A stretch of 64,000 bases of DNA from Planctomycetia bacterium (GTDB taxonomy: Bacteria; Planctomycetota; Phycisphaerae; Phycisphaerales; SM1A02). Each line of letters begins with the position of its first letter. Position 1 is the stretch's first letter. The stretch is from the NCBI GenBank assembly GCA_005787685.1, contig SYAC01000038.1, positions 18,121 through 82,120 of the forward strand, in the 5' to 3' direction. This document shows positions 28,030-36,944 of this stretch, piece after piece. The notes beneath the pieces are model-generated. The model was given only the letters and a program-made list of their open reading frames with translations, did not search any database and was not told the DNA's origin. The position numbers were made by a program, and so were the translations under genes.

Positions 28030-28515
28030 ATGACCGACTCCGCATCCCGCGATGCTCACGCTGAAACCAACGCCCATCACGCATCCGTGTGTAAAGCCTG
28101 CGCCATGTCTTGTGCAACCGATATGGGGGCATTGTGCCATGCCGCCGAGCGATTGAAGAAGCTAGAAACCTCGGTGAAACGGCTGCGCATTGCGATATTG
28201 GTCATACTGATTGCCCTGCTTTTGTTTCTCGCATTTTTGTTTGGTCAGCGCACCCAATCCCGTGGCAACCAAATGCAGCCTGGTCCAATGCGCGGAATAT
28301 ATGTCAATCCAGATGACTTCAAAGGCATGACCGGTAATCCAAACAGCAATGTTGAAGTGTTTATAGAGCGCTATGAAATAGGCGATGACGATGGCCGTAA
28401 TCAAAATGACGAAAATCAAAATGATGACCGTTATCGGGGTAGGCCAAGGAAGAACATGAAGAACAATGACAATCGCCCACCACAACCGCCTGCGCCTCCC
28501 TTGAGCAATACATAA
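28030..28515 (+). CDS. Small single-pass membrane protein
   Basis: A 161-residue protein with a ribosome-site-like AAGAAAG upstream. The N-terminal cytosolic part has a His/Cys cluster (HHASVCKACAMSC) and a short coiled stretch (AERLKKLETSVKRL). One strong transmembrane helix follows (IAILVILIALLLFLAFLFG), then a polar Asn/Asp/Arg-rich tail ending in prolines. The CxxCxxxC cluster could bind a metal. Unrecognised; lies 76 bp after addA. Confidence 0.6.
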   Translation: MTDSASRDAHAETNAHHASVCKACAMSCATDMGALCHAAERLKKLETSVKRLRIAILVILIALLLFLAFLFGQRTQSRGNQMQPGPMRGIYVNPDDFKGMTGNPNSNVEVFIERYEIGDDDGRNQNDENQNDDRYRGRPRKNMKNNDNRPPQPPAPPLSNT

Positions 28516-28540
28516 TTTTAATGCCGCGCCCGCGCGCAAC

Positions 28541-29047
28541 TCACCAATGCACTTGGCTGTTGTCATCCACAAGCGAGTAAAAACCTTGTCCTTCGCGGCG
28601 AAGTTTGCCCGCGTGCACCAAGGCTTCCCACACTTCCATAGGAAATTCGCGCGGGGGAATCATGGCGTCAATCTTGTGTTGCGCTCCGCCGCTCATGGGT
28701 CCAACTCCCAACTTGCTTTCGGCGTCTAACTGCGCAAACTTCACGCGCCGACGGAATATCTTCAGCGCACTCTGCATCACGGATGCGTCCACCGCCACGG
28801 CCGCCGCCGCGGGCGCAACCACATCATCGGCAACTTCCTCTCCACGCAAGCGCGCCGCGACTCGCTTTAATTCCTTCACATCGCGCGCGCCCACCAAACG
28901 CATAATGGCGGCGGGTTCCACCTTAGCCTTCAACAGCAATTTGTGCATGGCGCCCCAGTGCGGTCCCGCACTGGCCGCATCGGCGCCTTCAATGGCGGCA
29001 ACTTTGGCGGTGATTTCATTCAACAATGGTTGTGCAAGTGGGGGCAT
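28541..29047 (-). CDS. Conserved-looking protein of unknown function
   Basis: About 168 residues from the ATG at 29047 (MPPLAQPLLNEITAKVAAI). The frame also has ATGs at 29107 and 29149, but these would overlap the start of the divergent thiolase gene. The protein is helical with an Ala/Val-rich middle and ends in GKLRREGQGFYSLVDDNSQVHW. No domain recognised. The 58-bp gap to the thiolase start would hold both promoters. Confidence 0.55.
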   Translation of the reverse strand: MPPLAQPLLNEITAKVAAIEGADAASAGPHWGAMHKLLLKAKVEPAAIMRLVGARDVKELKRVAARLRGEEVADDVVAPAAAAVAVDASVMQSALKIFRRRVKFAQLDAESKLGVGPMSGGAQHKIDAMIPPREFPMEVWEALVHAGKLRREGQGFYSLVDDNSQVHW

Positions 29048-29105
29048 TCGGTTCAGCAATATAATGCCTGCGGCGCTTGGGGGATACCTGCGGTAGATTG
29101 CTTGC

Positions 29106-30311
29106 ATGTCCCGCAGAGTCGCCATTGTTGCAGCCATTCGAACACCCATTGGTCGTCACGGGGGCGCGCTTGCCGTGGTGCGCCCAGACGACTTGGCCGC
29201 GTATGTCATGCGCGCTGCCGTGGCGCGCGCTGGCATTGACCCCGCGCTTATTGAGGATGTGTACTTTGGCGCAACGAACCAAGCAGGCGAGGACAATCGC
29301 AATGTGGCGCGCATGGCCGCGCTGTTGGCGGGTCTTCCCCCGACCGTGGCTGGTGCAACGGTGAACCGCCTGTGCGCCTCGGGCCTTGAGGCGGTGAATC
29401 TTGCGGCGCGCATGATCGAGTCGGGCGCTGGCGACATCATGATCGCGGGTGGCGTCGAGTCCATGAGTCGCGCGCCGTATGTAGTGAGCAAGGCCGATCA
29501 GGCTTTTGGCCGCGAGCAGCAAATGGTCGATACCACCATTGGCTGGCGCTTTGTGAATCCGCGCATGGCCGCCATGTATCCACCGATCTCGCTTGGCGAA
29601 ACCGCAGAGAATGTGGCGCGCGCCCACCATGTTTCGCGCGCTGATCAAGACGCGTTCGCGCTTGCGAGCCAGCAGAAGTGGGCCGCCGCACACGCCGCTA
29701 GTCGATGGCGCGACGAGATTGCGCCAGTTGAGATTGTCCAAGGCAAGAAGCCGTCGATCATGTTTGACACCGACGAACATCCGCGTTCGGACACCACACT
29801 TGAAAAGCTTGCCGCGCTCAAGCCCGCGTTCTCAAAGGCGACCGATGCCACGGTGACCGCTGGCAACTCATCAGGCATGAACGATGGCGCCGCCGCGCTT
29901 GTACTTGTTGAAGCGTCACGCGCGGCCGCGCTTGGCTTAAAGCCGCTCGCCTTTGTGGGAGCATGCGCGTCGGCGGGTGTGGATCCAGCGCACATGGGCA
30001 TTGGGCCTGTACCTGCGGTGAAGAAACTTTTCGCGCGCACTGGTCTTGCCGCTGGCGACATCGACTTGATTGAGTTGAATGAGGCGTTTGCGGCGCAGTC
30101 CATTGCGTGTGTGCGCGAACTTGGCTTTGACATGGCGCGCGTGAATGTGAATGGCGGGGCGATCGCAATGGGGCATCCACTTGGAGCAAGTGGCGCTCGT
30201 ATTGTGGTCACGCTTGTCCACGAAATGCAACGGCGCAACTCCAAGCGCGGTGTGGCTTCGCTTTGTGTTGGCGTTGGGCAGGGACTTGCAACGCTGTTCG
30301 AGCGGGCGTGA
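29106..30311 (+). CDS. Acetyl-CoA acyltransferase (thiolase)
   Basis: A 401-residue degradative-type thiolase: 3-ketoacyl-CoA + CoA gives acetyl-CoA + shortened acyl-CoA. The nucleophile Cys90 is in [13 protein letters not shown], the base His357 in [11 protein letters not shown] and the second Cys387 in CVGVGQG. The conserved [10 protein letters not shown] and [11 protein letters not shown] are also present. It resembles PcaF/FadA-type enzymes; substrate chain cannot be assigned. A degenerate copy of its last 150 bp lies at 35435-35592, next to the CoA-transferase operon, which suggests this activity once sat beside, or works with, that operon. Confidence 0.95.
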   Translation: MSRRVAIVAAIRTPIGRHGGALAVVRPDDLAAYVMRAAVARAGIDPALIEDVYFGATNQAGEDNRNVARMAALLAGLPPTVAGATVNRLCASGLEAVNLAARMIESGAGDIMIAGGVESMSRAPYVVSKADQAFGREQQMVDTTIGWRFVNPRMAAMYPPISLGETAENVARAHHVSRADQDAFALASQQKWAAAHAASRWRDEIAPVEIVQGKKPSIMFDTDEHPRSDTTLEKLAALKPAFSKATDATVTAGNSSGMNDGAAALVLVEASRAAALGLKPLAFVGACASAGVDPAHMGIGPVPAVKKLFARTGLAAGDIDLIELNEAFAAQSIACVRELGFDMARVNVNGGAIAMGHPLGASGARIVVTLVHEMQRRNSKRGVASLCVGVGQGLATLFERA

Positions 30312-30389
30312 GTGTGCTTGATAGGTCTTCGCATTTCCAGTGCCGTTGCACAATCAAGCGCCACTTGTGGTCGCGGCTTGTGAAGTTTC

Positions 30390-31382
30390 TTAGGCGCCAA
30401 CCATCATTTGCAAAAAGAGTGCTACCACCTTGGGATCAAAGTGCGTTCCTGATTGCTGGCGCATGTGCTCCACGATCTTTTCATAAGGCCAAGCCTTGCG
30501 GTAGGGGCGATCGGATGACAACGCGTCCCACACATCGACCACGGCGAAAATACGCGAAGCCAAAGGAATTTCTTCGCCTTTGATTGCGCGTGGGTAGCCC
30601 GTGCCGTCCCAGCGTTCGTGATGGCACAAAGGAATAACAAGCGCGGGTCGCAGATATTCAATGGGCTCGAGCAACTCAATCGCAAATTGCGGATGCTTTC
30701 GCATGATGTCCCACTCCGCTTCCGTCAGCGGACCGGGCTTGTGTAAAATATAATCGGGCACGGCCATCTTTCCAATATCGTGTAGTAAAGCGCTGCGACG
30801 CACATGAACAAGTTCATCCTCATTCATTCCCATTATGCGCGCAAGTTCAACCGTGAGTAGCGTGACACGCCGCGAATGATCTCCTGTTTCGTTGTCTCGA
30901 AAATCCAGGGCTCGCACCCAGCCTTTGAGCGTGGCATCGTAGGCGTCCTGCAATTCATGGTGAGCCTGCAGCAAATCGGCTTGTTGCTTCATTAACTTTC
31001 GATAGCGATTCAAGCGGATGATGGTGTTGACGCGCGCGCGAATTTCCATGCGATCGATCGGTTTGGTAATAAAATCGTCGGCGCCCGCCTCAATGCCTCG
31101 GATCCGCGACACCTTGTCATCGAGCGCGGTGGTCATGACCACAGGCACATCCGCCAACAAAGGGTCCATACGAAGTCTGCGGCACACTTCAAAGCCGTCC
31201 ATGACGGGCATCATGATATCAAGCAAAATAATATCGGGCTGCAAAATACTGGCTTGCTTCAGCGCGTCAAGACCGTTGTCGCAGAAGTGCAAGTTGTGAC
31301 CAGATGGAGTGAGCAACGCATCCAATGTTTCACGGCCACCTGGTTCATCATCCACAATTAAAATAGTTGATGATGTAGTCAT
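30390..31382 (-). CDS. Response regulator with HD-GYP phosphodiesterase domain
   Basis: A 330-residue two-domain protein. The receiver domain (1-125) has the acidic pair D11-D12 and the phospho-acceptor D55 in LLDIMMPVMDG. A helical linker leads to an HD-GYP domain with HD at 201-202 (LLHDIGKMAVP), HHERWDGTGYP near 254-264 and DVWDALSSDRPYR. HD-GYP proteins of RpfG type degrade cyclic di-GMP when phosphorylated. It lies 12 bp downstream of the hybrid kinase and is the third gene of the H-NOX operon, so nitric oxide binding is expected to change c-di-GMP levels through it. Confidence 0.94.
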   Translation of the reverse strand: MTTSSTILIVDDEPGGRETLDALLTPSGHNLHFCDNGLDALKQASILQPDIILLDIMMPVMDGFEVCRRLRMDPLLADVPVVMTTALDDKVSRIRGIEAGADDFITKPIDRMEIRARVNTIIRLNRYRKLMKQQADLLQAHHELQDAYDATLKGWVRALDFRDNETGDHSRRVTLLTVELARIMGMNEDELVHVRRSALLHDIGKMAVPDYILHKPGPLTEAEWDIMRKHPQFAIELLEPIEYLRPALVIPLCHHERWDGTGYPRAIKGEEIPLASRIFAVVDVWDALSSDRPYRKAWPYEKIVEHMRQQSGTHFDPKVVALFLQMMVGA

Positions 31383-31394
31383 GACGAATTTGAT

Positions 31395-33059
31395 TTAGCG
31401 CGTTTCGTCTTTGGGTAAGAGGGCATGCATAATCTTCACCAATTGTTTCATATTCACTGGCTTGCTCAGATAGTCGTTGGCGCCAGCAGCCATGCAACGT
31501 TCGCGGTCGCCCCCAATGGCGCAGGAAGTCAACGCAATGATGGGGATTTTCGCATATTGGTTGTCGGCACGCAAATGGACGATGGCGTCAAGGCCATCCA
31601 TCTGGGGCATTTGAATATCCATGAGCACCAATGAAGGAGCGTGCTGACGAGCCATTTTGACCGCCTCCAAACCATCGCGCGCCTGGATCACACGCCATTG
31701 ATTCGCACGCAAATAATCAGATACCGTAATCAGGTTGATCTCATTGTCGTCGGCCACCAAGACGAGCGGAGTGTTGCTTGGAAGTATCTTGGTGGGCGAG
31801 ATTTCAGAAATGGTGACAGCGCCTTTGTCGCCGCCACGAATCGCATTCTCTAAACCCTTGCCAGGAATCCGAAGGGTGAAGCAGCTGCCTTTGCCAATTT
31901 CACTTTCCACCGTCACGCTACCACCATGCAATTCGGCCAACTTCAGCACCAGGCTTAGACCAAGTCCAGTTCCCGCGTACTGGCGGGAAAGTTTGGAATC
32001 CAATTGTGTGAAGGGACTAAAGAGTCGCTTTAAATCTTCAGTGGTAATTCCAATGCCAGTGTCCCGAACGGAGAACATAAGTGATTCACTTTCCAAATCC
32101 CACATGGTCTCCAGAGTCACGCTGCCGCCATCCGGAGTGAACTTCACTGCGTTGGAAAGCAGATTCACCAATATTTGTTTCAGGCGGCGTTCGTCGGCCA
32201 TAAGCATGACGGATTTATCGTTCATAGCCAGCGTGAGATTTAAATTTTTCTTTTGCGCCTGCCCAAGAACCAATCGCAGACTTGCTTGGCACACATCTTC
32301 CATATTGGCGTTGTTCAACTCCAATTCCATTTTGCCGGCGCCAATTTTGGCAAGGTCCAGCAAGTCGTTGATCAGAGATAAAAGGTGGCGGCCACTTTCC
32401 GCGATGGTGTTGATGGACTGGGCTTGTTTTGCGTTCATCTCGCCGTAAACGCCCTCGGCCAGCGATTCGGAAAGTCCAAGCACGGCGTTCAGTGGCGTGC
32501 GCAATTCATGGCTCATGGCCGACAAGAAATCATCCTTGGAGCGCATGACGCGCGACAGTTCGGCGTTGGCCAATGAAAGTTTAGCGGTGCGATCGGCCAC
32601 GAGTTGATATAAATCTCTCTTGATTATATCGTTGGTTTGAGTCATCTGAAGCAGGTCAACAGTGGAATCATGTAGCGCAAAATCGTTCATCACCAATTGC
32701 AACAATTGCATTTGCTTGAGTGTACGCACCCATGGTGAGCCAAGAAAAAGATATCGCTCTGGGTCGCGCAAAATTATCGCTTGCAAGCGCAACGATAAAT
32801 TAGATGTTGCGGATTCGAATATAAAGATTCCAGTTTGTCGACGCGATATCAATTCTGGAGTGATCCGTTTCGCGCGGTCGCTTGACAAATCAAAGAGCGA
32901 AAAGTGATCATTCAATTCCTGGCCCACGCAAAATTGTGGGCAAATGCGGGCCAACACGGCGCCAGTTTGCAACACGCGCATGTTTGCGTCTAGTAGAAAG
33001 TGAAACGGAAACAGTTTTGAAAACTGCTCGCGGTCAATCATGAAATCTGCCTGAGTCAT
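31395..33059 (-). CDS. HNOBA-domain hybrid sensor histidine kinase
   Basis: 554 residues from the ATG at 33059, which overlaps the H-NOX stop as ATGA. The N-terminal 115 residues (FSKLFPFHFLLDANMRVLQTG...SPWVRTLKQM) match the heme-NO-binding-associated (HNOBA) domain that contacts H-NOX. A coiled linker, the HisKA box SHELRTPLNAVLG (H184), an HATPase with NAVKFTPDGG, DTGIGI and GTGLGLSL, and a C-terminal receiver (LVLMDIQMPQMDG) follow. There are no membrane helices, so it is cytosolic. It should be the kinase regulated by the adjacent H-NOX and should pass phosphate to its own receiver and to the HD-GYP regulator. Confidence 0.94.
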   Translation of the reverse strand: MTQADFMIDREQFSKLFPFHFLLDANMRVLQTGAVLARICPQFCVGQELNDHFSLFDLSSDRAKRITPELISRRQTGIFIFESATSNLSLRLQAIILRDPERYLFLGSPWVRTLKQMQLLQLVMNDFALHDSTVDLLQMTQTNDIIKRDLYQLVADRTAKLSLANAELSRVMRSKDDFLSAMSHELRTPLNAVLGLSESLAEGVYGEMNAKQAQSINTIAESGRHLLSLINDLLDLAKIGAGKMELELNNANMEDVCQASLRLVLGQAQKKNLNLTLAMNDKSVMLMADERRLKQILVNLLSNAVKFTPDGGSVTLETMWDLESESLMFSVRDTGIGITTEDLKRLFSPFTQLDSKLSRQYAGTGLGLSLVLKLAELHGGSVTVESEIGKGSCFTLRIPGKGLENAIRGGDKGAVTISEISPTKILPSNTPLVLVADDNEINLITVSDYLRANQWRVIQARDGLEAVKMARQHAPSLVLMDIQMPQMDGLDAIVHLRADNQYAKIPIIALTSCAIGGDRERCMAAGANDYLSKPVNMKQLVKIMHALLPKDETR

Positions 33060-33616
33060 TGTTTGGCCGCGTCGCCCCAATAGACAAGAAATTCGTCATG
33101 GTCGTCGCCCTTGTCTTTGAATTTGGTCTGCGTGATTTGCGCGGGCGTGTTATACAATTTGGCAACGCCACTGAATAGACCCCGCACAAAAACGGACAAG
33201 CCAGGGCGGTGGCTGAAGTAGTGCATGGTGATTCGATCCGCTTTCCGATTGGAACATTCAAAGCGCGGCGGTTTGAGATTTGGAAAAATAAGCGCCACGC
33301 GAATGTGAAACATTGGAAGGTATTCCAGAAACTCCGGCAAATTGCGGCCAGCGGAACTGAGCATGTCCCCGTATTCCTCTCGCGCAGTGTGCAGAATCCA
33401 AAACTCGCCAAAAGCGAACAGAATTTCGTCCGCGCTCATTCCCAGCACTTCTGTGGCCGCGCCAATCAAGCCATAGGTTATGGAGTCGGGGTAGCTTTCA
33501 TTGCTCAGGAAAACATCTTCCTTCACGCCCGCCTTTCTTTTAATGGATTCCCATTTGTCAATGCCGAATGTGGTCGTGACAAGTGCTTGCACCGATTTAT
33601 TCACCATTCCGTACAT
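33056..33616 (-). CDS. hnoX: H-NOX heme nitric oxide/oxygen sensor
   Basis: A 186-residue soluble H-NOX domain (MYGMVNKSVQALV start). The proximal heme ligand is H104 in LPMFHIRVALIFP, and the heme-propionate motif Y-x-S-x-R is Y133-S135-R137 in MHYFSHRPG. A strong ribosome site (AGGAG, 6 nt before ATG) is present. The distal pocket lacks an obvious H-bonding Tyr from this reading alone, which would favour NO over O2, but that needs a model. Upstream 33617-33690 is very AT-rich and likely holds the operon promoter (TATACT candidate). It heads the three-gene NO-signalling operon. Confidence 0.93.
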   Translation of the reverse strand: MYGMVNKSVQALVTTTFGIDKWESIKRKAGVKEDVFLSNESYPDSITYGLIGAATEVLGMSADEILFAFGEFWILHTAREEYGDMLSSAGRNLPEFLEYLPMFHIRVALIFPNLKPPRFECSNRKADRITMHYFSHRPGLSVFVRGLFSGVAKLYNTPAQITQTKFKDKGDDHDEFLVYWGDAAKQ

Positions 33617-33770
33617 GACAGGCTCCTAGAAATGTGTAAGTATAAAATTCAATTGACGAATTAAAAATAAGAAATTAATACTAGACGCATTGACTCGCGC
33701 GCAAATAGGTCTGTGGGGGCATGAGCAATATGGCTGTTTTCATTGGTATAGTTTACTTGATCATTCTAAG

Positions 33771-34208
33771 ATGCTTAAGCCAAATACATTGTTGCTCGTG
33801 CTCACGGGGGCGCTTATGTGGCTTTGTTGTGGTTGTCAAAGTGGCCAGCCAAAGCTGAACGCCAATGAAATGCCGCAAAATTCTAGACATATTTGGATCA
33901 GCAAACGCAGTTCTGGACAGTGCGCCACGACACATTGCCAATCGCCAAGCCGATTGCAATTGTGATTTCAGTGGATTGCGATGTGGTGTTGCGGGACATC
34001 AAGGGTCTGCAGATTCGTGAATACACTTTAAATATTGCTGCCAGCGCGGGCTTGTACGCCTCAAATCGTGTGTGGGGATCCGACCCGCGCGTGGGATCAG
34101 CGGACCTGATCGTCACCACGCATTCGATCGAGGAGACTGTAAAAAGCATGGCGCTGGCTGGGCCGTATCCATCGTTGAACAGCGCGTGCGATTTCATCGC
34201 CCCAATCA
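33771..34208 (+). pseudogene. Frameshifted, 3'-truncated lipoprotein gene
   Basis: An ATG at 33771 opens a lipoprotein-like signal (LLLVLTGALMWLCCGC), but the frame soon runs into unrelated low-quality sequence. A second frame, open from 33887, continues with protein-like sequence (WTVRHDTLPIAKPIAIVISV, then VGSADLIVTTHSIEETVKSM) up to about 34208. Joining them needs one frameshift near 33887-33930. The sense sequence stops exactly where an IS91-type transposase remnant begins, so the 3' end was probably replaced. The lipoprotein family is not recognised. Confidence 0.5.
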
Positions 34209-34638
34209 TTTATGATTGTTACGCAGCACATTCCAGACAAGCGTTTACAGATGGTGCGTTACGACGGCTGGTATTCCAACAAGATGTGTGGTCAGCGCAG
34301 CAAGCGTGCCGAGGAGGCCGCGTGCGAGTACGCGGCAGCAGAGCAGTGGTGTGGTGCGGCAGCAAACTCAGCTGTGGAAACAGCTGTGGAAATTATCGAG
34401 CATCATGAGTCGAAGCCGCGGCGCATTCCATTGCGATCGTGGCGCGAACTCATCAAGCTTGATCATGAAAGTCTGGGAAGTTGATCCGCTGTTGTGTCCC
34501 CAATGCCAGCACCAGATGCGCCCAATTTGACTGATCATGATGTCACTCATCAATGATGCGCAGATCATTGAGCGCATCTGGCGGCATGTTGGCCAGTGGC
34601 TTGACGATCCGATGCCGGAGTATGACTGCGGACTCTGA
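34209..34638 (+). pseudogene. Remnant of an IS91-family (Y2) transposase, C-terminal part
   Basis: Three reading-frame pieces match the C-terminus of IS91-family transposases in order: ITQHIPDK-like and MVRYDGWYSNKMCGQR (from 34212), SWRELIK (about 34431-34454), then KVWEVDPLLCPQCQHQMRPI in another frame (about 34462-34529), then SLINDAQIIERIWRHVGQWL (about 34546-34602). At least two frameshifts and a stop separate them and the catalytic N-terminal part is absent. The element is dead. IS91 elements move by rolling circle, which can carry neighbouring DNA. Confidence 0.75.
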
Positions 34639-35053
34639 TGACTGATTCGCAGCGCGATACGCCGCGCTGAAGCAGCAATGACATTTCAGACCGCGATCGA
34701 CTGCGCGCAAGCAGCAATGACACACGGGATTTGAAAATTTTCTAATTCTTCAAAGGCGCCGTGGATGTCGCATGGAATCATTGCGTTCATTTGCGCCACT
34801 CGACCACCGTCGAAGCGATGGGGGACGCACGGGAACGCTCCGCGGCAAGGGCAATGTCCGAGCGCGCCACATTGTCGCCCGACGCTCGCACTCAAGCACT
34901 GCGGTGGCACAGTCAAGGCATGGAATCAGTGTTCCTCGGCGGACTTGTTGGGCGCCCGCCCGCGACGCTGGAAATGCGAATTCCCATCAACAATATTATT
35001 ATTCAGAACTCGAGCAGTTCAACAGGGCCGTCATGTATTCGCGGCAGTAGTGC
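34639..35053. other. Gene-free stretch inside the fragment graveyard
   Basis: About 415 bp with several overlapping open frames on the + strand but none with recognisable sequence, signal peptide or ribosome site. AGCAGCAATGACA occurs twice (starting near 34671 and 34711). It is probably decayed coding sequence or insertion debris between the IS91 remnant and a truncated membrane-protein gene. Confidence 0.5.
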
Positions 35054-35281
35054 GTGAGCCTCGTTGCAGTGTTCCTCGCTCTCGTGTCGCAAGTGGATGG
35101 GGTGAGGGTGGCTTACATTGCCTTTTTTCCGGTCCTGTTTCTGTGGTTTCTCGATGCGAAGAATGAGTTCCAAAAAGTGCAGCTGCTGAGGCTCTACGAG
35201 CGCGTGCGGACGACGCCTCCCGACCGTATTGATTTCGACATCCGCACAAGTGAACTCAAAATCCCGAGTGACAGCGTTTGA
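35054..35281 (+). pseudogene. 5'-truncated small two-helix membrane protein
   Basis: Seventy-five residues from a GTG. A hydrophobic start (SLVAVFLALVSQ) is followed by a second helix ending in YIAFFPVLFLWFLDA and the segment VQLLRLYERVRT. This matches the middle of a family of about 150-200-residue accessory-genome proteins, which I recall as having LVAALFALA followed by PVLVFWGLDAYYLRQERLFR. The family's N-terminal helix before the first membrane segment is missing and stops lie just upstream, so the gene appears truncated. Function of the family is unknown. Confidence 0.4.
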
Positions 35282-35434
35282 ATCTACATGTTGTCAGGTG
35301 AGACTTTTCTTTTCTACATTGCAATGCTGGTTTGCATCTTCGTCATCGACTGGATTGTGCGCTAGAGGGTTCCTTTGCAGACGCGCCTTACGCCGGCAAT
35401 CACGCCACGCCGAAGCAGTTGTTCAGTGCGCGCG

Positions 35435-35592
35435 TGATTGCGATGGGGCGTCCACTGGCAGCAAGTGGCCCCCCATTGTTGTCAGGCTAGTTCATGAAAC
35501 TTAACGGCGCGGTGCCAAGCGCGGTCTGGCGGCGCTGTGTGTTGGCATTGGGCAGGGACTTGCAACGCTGTTTGAGCAGGCGTGCGTGTGTT
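35435..35592 (+). pseudogene. Degenerate duplicate of a thiolase gene 3' end
   Basis: This stretch aligns along its length with the last 150 bp of the intact thiolase gene at 29106-30311. Examples are GCGATGGGGCGTCCACTGGC versus GCAATGGGGCATCCACTTGG, and the shared run TTGGGCAGGGACTTGCAACG near both stops. It contains an in-frame stop and small indels, so it is non-functional. It abuts the 3' end of the class III aminotransferase gene. The upstream 9/10 of the gene is missing. Confidence 0.8.
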
Positions 35593-36944
35593 CAGCCGAT
35601 CTTTCTCAGTCCACTTTCCATCGCTGCCACCAGCGCGTCAATGTCTGCCTCGGTCATGGGAGTTGACAGCATGCCCGTGCATGTGCCAACCATCAGGAAA
35701 CCTTGGTCGAATAGGTGTTCAAGCATCATCTTGAGTCGGCGATTCTCATCGGCGCTGGGGTAGGCCTCGCGGTAGTTCGCTGGTACATCGGCTTTCATGT
35801 GCAGGCGAAACATGCTTCCGCCGCCAGTCACGCTGGCGCAAGCCTTGGTGCGATGGATGGCTTGCGCAATGCCATTGCGTACGCGCTCGCCAAGCGCGTT
35901 CAAGCGCGCCACGGCGGGTTGATCAAAGTGCTCCATGGCGATTCGTCCCGCGGTCATGGTGACTGGATTTGCGGAGAATGTGCCTGACAGTGGAAAGAGA
36001 AGTTTGGCCGCGCCCGGATTGAGCACTTGCATGACATCGGCGCGACCAGCAAGCGCGCCCACTGGAAAGCCGCCGCCGATCATCTTGCCCAGCGCGGTGA
36101 GATCGCCATGAATATCGTAACCCTGCTGCGCGCCGCCGTAGTGCGTGCGAAAGGTAATGACTTCATCCAGCACAAGAAGCGCGCCGTTCTTCACGGTCCA
36201 CTCGCGCATGGCGGTCACAAACTCACGCGACGCGGGCTTTAACCCCACGCGGTGTGGCATGAGGTCAAGCAGCACGCATGCAAGTTCACCACGGTGCTCG
36301 TTCAGTAGCGCGATGGATCGATCAACATCGTTGAAAGGAATCACCACCACATCGTCCATGGCGGATTGCGGCTGACCATGCACCAGCGGCACGCGATTTG
36401 GATGATCAACAGCGCCCCAGTTGGCGGGCGATGAGCCCTGGCTGGTTTCCACATAGTCGTAGGCGCCGTGGTATGCACCTTCCACTTTGGCAATCTTGGG
36501 GCGACCAGTGAACGCGCGCGCGGCTTTCAGCGCGGCCATGACGGCTTCGGTGCCGGAATTCACAAATCGAATTTGGTCAAAGCCATCGCTGCGCGAGCAC
36601 AGGTGCTCCGCATGCAGAACTTCCTGCTCGGTGGCCATCATGAAGGCGCTCCCGAGCGCAAGTTGCGCCGAGGCAGCTTCCACAATGGGCGCGTACGCGT
36701 GTCCGTGGATCAGTGAAGCGACATTGTTGGCAAAGTCGATGCGCGTAACTCCGTCTATGTCGGTGACGCGGCAGCCTTTTCCATACGCCACATAGGGGGG
36801 AACCGATGACCAAAGCACGGTATTGCGGCTGACACCGCCGGGCATGACCCTTTTGGCGCGCGCAAAAAGTTCCGCGCTGTGGCTCGTTGTGGGAGTCGCT
36901 ACTTCTTTGGCCGAGTTGGTTGCCATGTTCATTTCCTTTTTCAT
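35592..36944 (-). CDS. Class III aminotransferase, glutamate-1-semialdehyde-aminomutase-like (possible beta-transaminase)
   Basis: A 450-residue PLP enzyme of fold type I. PLP-binding marks are NSGTEAVMAALKAAR (129-143), YHGAYD (158-163), the D260-E261 pair in LVLDEVITF and the Schiff-base lysine K287 in TALGKMIGGGFPVG. Overall it resembles HemL, but heme synthesis is unlikely given its place as the last gene of an aminomutase/CoA-transferase operon. Class III beta-amino acid transaminases are close relatives of HemL, and that role would fit. The ATG at 36944 overlaps the previous stop as ATGA; the ATG at 36926, behind AAAAGGAA, is an alternative start. Confidence 0.88.
   Translation of the reverse strand: MKKEMNMATNSAKEVATPTTSHSAELFARAKRVMPGGVSRNTVLWSSVPPYVAYGKGCRVTDIDGVTRIDFANNVASLIHGHAYAPIVEAASAQLALGSAFMMATEQEVLHAEHLCSRSDGFDQIRFVNSGTEAVMAALKAARAFTGRPKIAKVEGAYHGAYDYVETSQGSSPANWGAVDHPNRVPLVHGQPQSAMDDVVVIPFNDVDRSIALLNEHRGELACVLLDLMPHRVGLKPASREFVTAMREWTVKNGALLVLDEVITFRTHYGGAQQGYDIHGDLTALGKMIGGGFPVGALAGRADVMQVLNPGAAKLLFPLSGTFSANPVTMTAGRIAMEHFDQPAVARLNALGERVRNGIAQAIHRTKACASVTGGGSMFRLHMKADVPANYREAYPSADENRRLKMMLEHLFDQGFLMVGTCTGMLSTPMTEADIDALVAAMESGLRKIG

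Noticed and set aside
35592..36944. Annotating the aminotransferase as hemL (heme synthesis)
   Set aside because: Sequence resembles HemL, but the operon has aminomutase and CoA-transferase genes and no tetrapyrrole genes; beta-transaminases share these features.
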